64,000 nt of DNA from Fragum whitleyi. Lineage: Eukaryota; Mollusca; Bivalvia; Cardiida; Cardiidae. The notes beneath the pieces are model-generated. The model was not told where the DNA came from and did no database searches. It saw only the letters and a list, made by a program, of their open reading frames with translations. Position 1 is the first letter of the stretch; the number at the start of each line of letters is the position of its first letter. The stretch is taken from the NCBI GenBank assembly GCA_948146395.1, contig OX411544.1, positions 52,205,933 through 52,269,932 of the forward strand, given 5' to 3'. The position numbers and the translations under genes were made by a program. This document shows, piece after piece, positions 57,782 to 64,000 of the stretch.

Positions 57782-58086
57782 ATGAAAAACAAGATGTGTT
57801 TGTGAAACACGAGTGCCCCCATAACGGCATTTTTTTTTCAAAGTTTGACCTTGACAGATGACCTTGACCTTGTCACATGACCTTGACTTTGACACCAGCG
57901 GATGCGGATCATTGAGATCTATCATCATGCCAAATATTAGCTTTGTATCTTGAATAGGCTTGAAGATATTGGCAAGGTTAAGTTTTCGGGTTAAGTTTTC
58001 GAACAGACGGACGGACGGACAGACAGACAGACAGACATGAGTAAAACAATATGCCCCCCGATCTATCGATGGGGGGGCATAAAAAT
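57782..58086 (+). mobile_element. Small element G, AACAAGATGTGTTTGTG to GGGGGGGCATAAAAA
   Basis: Left end AACAAGATGTGTTTGTGAAA with GTGCCCCCAT; one core block of TGACCTTGACC phrases; GGACGGACGGACAGACAGAC; hairpin CCCCCCGATCTATCGATGGG; end GGGGCATAAAAA. Same overall layout as the larger elements, without long tandem units. Confidence 0.65.
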
Positions 58087-58703
58087 ATTGGGGACTTTAA
58101 ACGTTTTATTGGTTTGGAAATGAAATGAGCCCCGTTTCCCGATGAAATAATTCGCGAAACATTTACCAGAATGTTATTCCGACCTCACATGCCAAGTGGA
58201 GATCAATTTCCAAATGTTTGCAAACATTGTTGCATCCTAGACCCAAGCTTGCTTAAGTTTCAGAGTAAAGATGTGAATGCTTTAAAAAAAAACCCAGCCA
58301 AGATCACCACAAGAAACCTATATTTACATGTACATGTATTTATATGTTTCTAACTCTTAAACCATTAAACTTAATTGCTCACGCTCGGCTTCGTCCACAT
58401 ATATAGTGACAGGAGATGGGTGGGTAGAGGGATGGTTGAACTGTATTACGACGGAAGGATGGATAGATAACTGCTCCAAAAGACATGCAGACATACGACA
58501 CACAGGTAATTCAAACCAGACAGAAAAGGCAAACAGACTTTTTAAATTTTAATTTGACAAGTTGAATTGGTATCTTCATCTTTATAGCAACTATATAAGT
58601 CTAGGCTGACGATACAGTCTATGAAGTATTTTGTTGACATAAATGAACCAGCTTTTTGAGTGCTCATCTTTTAGCGCTAGTTTTCTCTCTGCGAGTTCTT
58701 TTT

Positions 58704-59575
58704 CTACACTGTCGCTTCTGAAGTGTTCATTGCATGTGTGAGGTATTTTTTATGGATATCTGACTCTATTGGTAGCTGTCCTGCTAAGATGTTCACTCCA
58801 CAGTCACATGCCCTTTCATGGAGATGCATGATTAGTTTTAGTATTTTCTTCTTGTAAAGTGAGATTTTGTTTATGTCTTGTCTTCTCAGGCAGAGACATT
58901 CAAGTCCATATAGTAATTTTGGTTTGATATACACACTCCAGAGGTTTAGGCCAACAAAGGGATTTACATGTGTATGCCATTCAGACCGTGGAAGCCTGCA
59001 CCCATTAATGAATAATGTCTTCCTTGCCAATTTGATTGCTTCGTCTACAATTAGACTAAGATTTTGGTGAACCACTGGCTTCGTTCAATGCCAATGTGGG
59101 TGTAGTTTTCGACTGTTTCTAGATCTTATCCATTTAATTTCCGTATGGATGTTTCATTCTTTGCTTTTGGTTGATTAAATATCATAATTTTGCTTGTTTG
59201 TTCGCTTAGTTTCTTTCTTTCTTGTTTTGCATAGGTTTCCTGTACTTTTAGTAGGGTCATCAGTTCATATTTGTCACTGGATAGGAGGATCTGGTTATCT
59301 GCACAGGTTGGTGTTGCTGCATGTATATTCCCTATTTTGAATCCTAAGGAGTTTTCTTCGATTACCTTCAGTCTTTGATTTATGAAGGTTAACTGGTTTT
59401 GAATGCAACTGGTGACCATGTTCCTCCTTGTCTGACGCCCTGCTGCTCTTTAAATTTGTTTGATAGGTTACCTTCCCATTTTACTTGGGAAGTAATATTT
59501 GAGAACCATTGTTGCATCAGTATCCAGTCTACTCCCTTGAGGCCCATATCATTTAGATTCTTTAACATCTAATTG
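58704..59575 (-). pseudogene. Degenerate non-LTR retrotransposon reverse transcriptase
   Basis: Minus-strand blocks in order: QGVRQGG followed by SP (about 59445-59425; RT motif B), then after a frame change CADNQILLSS (motif C, with Asn for the second catalytic Asp), then a thumb-like block with KPKLLYGLECL. Frame changes and the altered catalytic site show it is dead. The clade was not resolved. Confidence 0.8.
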
Positions 59576-60075
59576 TTCCACTATTGTTAATTCTCGTGAA
59601 TTCCCGGTGGCATTGTGTTTTGCGATATTTCGCCTTGTTTCCAGTCTGTGTATATTTAGGGTCCATGTATATTTTGGGTTCATGGTGGTGTATGAAAACA
59701 GTGTCTAGTGTCTAGTCAACGTTGGCTTTTAGCTGCAAAGACTAGCAAGTGCCAAATAAGTCTCCAGTGTTCCCGTTAAGGTAGGCTTTTAGCCACCATG
59801 TGTCGGCTTTTAGCCACAGTTTAGATCAAAATCAGACGGCTTTTAGCCGTAGTATTAAGAGATTTCGTCGGCTTTTAGCCAAGGATAATGAAGTTCCCGC
59901 TAGTTGGCTTTTAGCCGCTACAAGAGAATGATTCCGGATGTGTCTGCTCATCAGTGTTTAGTGTCTTTTAGACCAAAGTGACTTTACGACTTCCTACCAG
60001 TTACAAAGGGCTGACCTGCCAGTAATACCCAAAAGGGGAGTTAGGCAGTATACATAGATAGATAGATAATTGTCC
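59576..60075 (+). repeat. Array of GGCTTTTAGCC mini-hairpins, then a (GATA)n-tailed 3' end
   Basis: GGCTTTTAGC(C) occurs six times between 59721 and 59920, some extended to CGGCTTTTAGCCG (5-bp stem, 3-nt loop). Then CCAGTAATACCCAAAAGGGG and GTTAGGCAGTATACATAGAT with GATA repeats, like a retroelement 3' end. Otherwise unrecognised. Confidence 0.55.
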
Positions 60076-61229
60076 AGTTATTTACTCGGTTTACTTCAAT
60101 ACACTGTTACTTAATTATGTAACCAATCTAATTTTCTTCACATGGAAATATCACAATTAAGTTTATGCTACTTTAAGTGTAGTAGACAGGGAAAAATTGC
60201 AATGTTGCAATGTGCAAATTTCACAGCTTGAGGTGCCCGAATACTGCATTGGAGACTACAGCCTACAATTTTGGCATGGAATTTGCTAAGCATTCTTTCC
60301 ATCACCGCAAGTTTAATTGTTTCTAATAAATTCTGTACCATGGTAAGAAGATGTTTTGATCTTTCTTAGTTGTTTTTTCTGTATGTTTACCGACTTCCAG
60401 TGGCTGATCTTCGGCTTAAAGGGAACCAGTACGTCATTTGGGTTTTTTTTACTGAAACACAAAAAGATGCAAAAAGATACGACGATTTAACCGAAAACAA
60501 CGAAATCAACACCAAAAACAATTGTAGACTAATCCAATTCCTAAGAACTTGCAGACGCTAATTCAATGAGCTTTTCGATTGAAAATAAATAGTAAAAATA
60601 GAACGAAACATTGAGGGAAAAATGCATGAAACAATAAATTTCTCCATTTTTCGAAATGTTTTATTTATCGATCTACCCACTGTATCGTCGTATTAACAGA
60701 TTTTGGGATATTTTCATCAAAATGCCATCTTTCCAGTTTCTATTTAAATTACTAGGCCACCACAAACTTATAATGGCTTAGGTGTCAAGAAACATTAGAA
60801 TGGTGCTATATTATTGCCTTTACTTCCAAAAAGCATGGTAAAAAGAGTTCTTGTCGAAATAGATCTTTCAGATACAGTGGTGGTTAAAAGATTTTAAAAG
60901 TGATACAAAAATTACTATTTTCTAAAAAAAGAACAATTGTTATCCCGAAATAGCGTTGCATTCAATTCAAATTCAATCTTCTTGATACTGATGTGGCTCC
61001 ATATCATAAGTTTCAACATCATTTCCCACAATACATTGATACAATGGAGTGACTTTACAATTCACTGAGTGTGATATGGCTGCCTACTGTTGTCATTTTT
61101 GTATCAATTACTTGTGTTACCACTTCAAGTTAGTGCTTTGTGGGAAGTAAAGGCATAGAAACATGAGGAAATATTTTTGAATTCAGACAGGATTGATTAT
61201 TATTGCATTAATCACTAAATACTTACTGT
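60076..61229. other. Unassigned AT-rich stretch
   Basis: No exon, RNA gene or clear repeat recognised on either strand. One 63-codon open frame near 60370 has no support. Confidence 0.4.
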
Positions 61230-61645
61230 TTAACTTACTGTTCCTGGATCAATGGTAAGTCTATGACTTCTTGGGATCCGTCTCTTGATGTTGATGTTTC
61301 TGTTTGTGGTGTTATTGGAGTAACACTGCGCGTCAAACTTTGAAGGATGGTTTTTCCAGTAATTGTTGAGTTTGTTTTTAAATGAGTTTATACTTGGGGA
61401 GTTTACAATTTCTTGTGTAAGATTATTCCATGGGTCTACCACTCTGAAGCTGAAGCAGTTTCTGCGCAGTTCGGTGTTACAATTTTGTTTTGTTAGTTTT
61501 AGATTGTGTCCCCTTGTTCTATAAGAAGTGATAGGTAATAGTAGCTCATTTGATGATGGTTTGTCAAAGTTATTCATAATCTTGTAGACTTGTAGCATAT
61601 CTGCGCGTAGTCGTCTGTATTCAAGGGTGGGAAGGCCTAAATGCT
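61230..61645 (-). pseudogene. C-terminal end of a CR1/L2-type LINE ORF2, 5'-truncated
   Basis: Minus-strand frame reads LGLPTLEYRRLRADMLQVYK, then RTRGHNLKL, RRNCFSFRVVDPWNNL, SINSFKNKLNNYW and a stop at its low-coordinate end. This order is typical of the last part of CR1-like ORF2 proteins. Upstream domains are absent, as in a truncated insertion. Confidence 0.8.
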
Positions 61646-63249
61646 AAGTAGATCGATACAGTGGGGTACCAGGCTATTATAAGTAAACAGGTGATTTGGC
61701 ACACTTATTGGATGCGCGAAGAAGACAATTGATTTGTAAAACCTACGATCTTAAAATAATTTTCACATAATTTTTTGCATCTTCTTTTGTGCAAAGGAAA
61801 AAATAATTTGAAAAAAAGCTAACTTAAAGTAAAGGTGAATTAAGCATTTAAAGGCGAGTAGACGGGACGATTTATTCACCGGCCGAGTTGACTGTGAACC
61901 ATAAAATCGGGTATGATAAGTGGTTGTCCAAGGAAAACACTCGGAGCTCTGTCTTGGGTATGCCTTATTTGATTGGCGACTTTTGAGCTGGACTGGTCCC
62001 ACTGTCGACTCATGTATGTAAGCTTTAATGATAGTCGACAGTCGGACCAGTCTACTTATGAACCTGTTCTATTATTTATTTCAACAAAATCAACTATAAG
62101 GCTTTCCATCAAATTTTCCAGATTATTCCTTGTTAAACACCCCCCAAACCGACCCAAAAATGTAAAAGACAATCAAGGATGATAATTATCAAGAAACGTA
62201 TACCTCTTTGGATATTTTTTGTATAGTTGTGTTGATTGTCGTCTTAGAATAACAAAGAAATAAAACGAAAAGCTTAATTTATTTTTTTATATTATCGATA
62301 TCTCGAAATTGTAACAAAAATATTCTGAACAAAATAACAAGCAAGATATTGTCATTTAATATCGAACCATTGTCAAAGCGTTTGTTTTCATTTAAACTTT
62401 TACTTTGTGTAGTTATTACTTGTCAGTGTGAACACAACTCTTTTTTTGAAGAGTATAACATGTACTCGCCGATGATTAACATTTGGATACAAATTGCGAA
62501 AACGATCGATCTAATTAATAGATTTTCTACCGTACAATACACTGAATTTATTGGACAAGAAGTTTATGAAGGACAACATTACAACCACAATCATTTTCAC
62601 AATATTAGAATTTTAAGTATAGACAATTGAAAAATGCAAATAATAATAATACATGTAATTAAAAAAGGACTGAGCCAAATTGAAAGGGCTGCAAACAGGA
62701 CGATAAAACATTTATACGATATAAATAGAAAATATTATGGGAAAGGATGAACTAGTTCTCCATATATATATTATAATGAATTATAAACATGTATGTACAT
62801 CAACGATATAACAAACTAAAACTACATCTATTGATCATGTATGAATGACCTTAAAATAATGATAGCGGGTGGCTTAAATAATAGCCAATTGAAGTATGTA
62901 GTCTGTTTTATACAAAGCATTCAAGCATTCATACAACACCTCCCTTCTTTTAAAAGAAACCAAAGTATTACTTTTTAAGATAATCAAATCAAATTCATAA
63001 AGAGATATCTTTAGCGTAAGAGTTAACTTAGTACTGCAGACGACAGATTCTGAGTCAATTACTTAGTTATCTGTAACTGAAGTATCATATTACCAAGAAA
63101 TGTTTATTCTTCAAACATATTACTATGGAATTTACCATAAAACATGACCACCTAAGTAATACCATTCATCGCCAGCAAGCCGCTGGTTTTTCTTCACAAC
63201 TCTCCCTGTGACACCATCTAATGTCGGCATCTATAGTGGGGTCTGCGAA
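61646..63249. other. Unassigned stretch with one strong hairpin
   Basis: Apart from the hairpin at 61991-62052 no feature was recognised. A 93-codon open frame at 62349-62630 begins with TTG and has no support beyond a hydrophobic start. Confidence 0.4.
61991..62052. repeat. 20-bp-arm hairpin
   Basis: GACTGGTCCCACTGTCGACT and AGTCGACAGTCGGACCAGTC pair with one mismatch around a 22-nt loop. Either a tiny fold-back element or a candidate small-RNA hairpin. Confidence 0.8.
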
Positions 63250-63256
63250 TAGCTTA

Positions 63257-63690
63257 ATTCAATGATTTCGGATCAAGACATATGCTAAGTTTGTTTTGAG
63301 TGTTTCTACCACGACGATTGAATTTACAAAGTCGGTCGGTTCTGTGACTTTACGAATAATTTTGTCTTTTTCCATTTGGTCCAATTCAGCTTTTAGTCTA
63401 TGTTTTAATGCTTTATGAATTCCGCGGGTTGCATTTACAATAGGTGTGACATCATCCCTTAAATGTAGGTGGTCCCTTTTCCGGAAGAAACCCTTTGCCT
63501 TGGAATAAATAATCATATTCCTTCATAACACTCTCTTTTGTCATTGGCCGTTTTTCGACTGCAAAGGATATTTTCATCAAGCCTAGATCAATTGATGATT
63601 TTGGTGATTATCATATGAGGTGCTTTTGTGTCAACGATATGAAATTTTGTATTGACCATTAAGCCTTGGTAGGAACAATCAAGACTACAC
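63257..63690 (-). pseudogene. Ty3/gypsy Pol fragment (protease-RT linker and start of RT)
   Basis: Minus-strand blocks in order: FHIVDTKAP, IDLGLMKI, VMKEYDYLFQGKGF, then HLHLRDDVTPIVNATRG, ALKHRLKAELDQMEK and VTEPTDFVNSIVVVE, the usual run into the RT of gypsy elements. The reading frame changes at least twice and a stop interrupts it, so it is a dead fragment. No LTR was recognised; the element may continue beyond the window. Confidence 0.8.
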
Positions 63691-64000
63691 ATACCTTGAG
63701 TTTAAAACATTCCTCCTGAGTACGCGGTCAACTTGCAGTCTGACTTTTCTAGAGTATTCTTGATACATAGCGATTTAAACATTGTGAATGGAACTAGAAC
63801 TGTCGCAGAGCGGACTCATATCCCCCCCCCCAGCTCATTGTCCTACCCTGGCTATTTCCCAGTAAAAGTGCTTTCAGTGTATAATCTATTTGCAACATGA
63901 TAACAAAAATTCAGTAATATTACACGTTCAAGGGAGATAATTTGACAATTACTATTTTCAATATTGTATGTAAGGTGCTCAAGATAATAAAAACAATGTA

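Noticed and set aside
62349..62630. 93-codon plus-strand frame with a hydrophobic start
   Set aside because: It begins with TTG, has no family resemblance, and lies in unremarkable AT-rich sequence.

Overview
The window is animal nuclear DNA, most probably from a bivalve mollusc. It is AT-rich and gene-poor, with coding sequence split into short exons by GT-AG introns. Most of the rest is short mobile elements: tRNA-headed SINEs with a V-SINE-like body, fold-back MITEs, LINE and gypsy remnants, and elements built like the pearl/Helentron-associated elements described from bivalves. The bivalve call is inference; no species is claimed.

Three genes can be supported. (1) About 3-6849, plus strand: a six-exon gene for a small protein with two EF-hands and a C-terminal CTVQ, a candidate CaaX prenylation box. 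(2) 11491-30079, plus strand: a tandem paralogue with seven exons (about 487 residues), with a long basic Ser-rich N-terminal region, a coiled coil, a Lys/Pro/Ser linker, two EF-hands and the same CTVQ end. The introns shared by the two genes sit at the same places and phases, including one that splits the first EF-hand loop. (3) 43404-49024, minus strand: enhancer of rudimentary homolog (ERH), three of presumably four coding exons, with the Met-only first exon not found.

Layout: 1-6.85 kb EF-hand gene 1; 6.85-11.5 kb repeat-rich spacer; 11.5-30.1 kb EF-hand gene 2, whose first intron is 11.3 kb and whose last intron holds a 145-bp tandem-repeat element; 30.1-37.1 kb nested large repeats; 37.1-43.4 kb MITE remnants; 43.4-49.0 kb ERH; 49-53.1 kb unassigned DNA with MITEs; 53.1-57.5 kb one compound element that contains a SINE and a 2.7-kb block of GC-rich palindromes about 370 bp apart; 57.5-64 kb LINE and Ty3/gypsy remnants, an array of mini-hairpins and unassigned DNA.

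The two EF-hand genes probably encode membrane-tethered calcium sensors. This rests on intact loop residues and the shared CaaX-like end; their cellular role is unknown. ERH is an unrelated conserved nuclear gene. Nothing suggests a bacterial or viral gene cluster.
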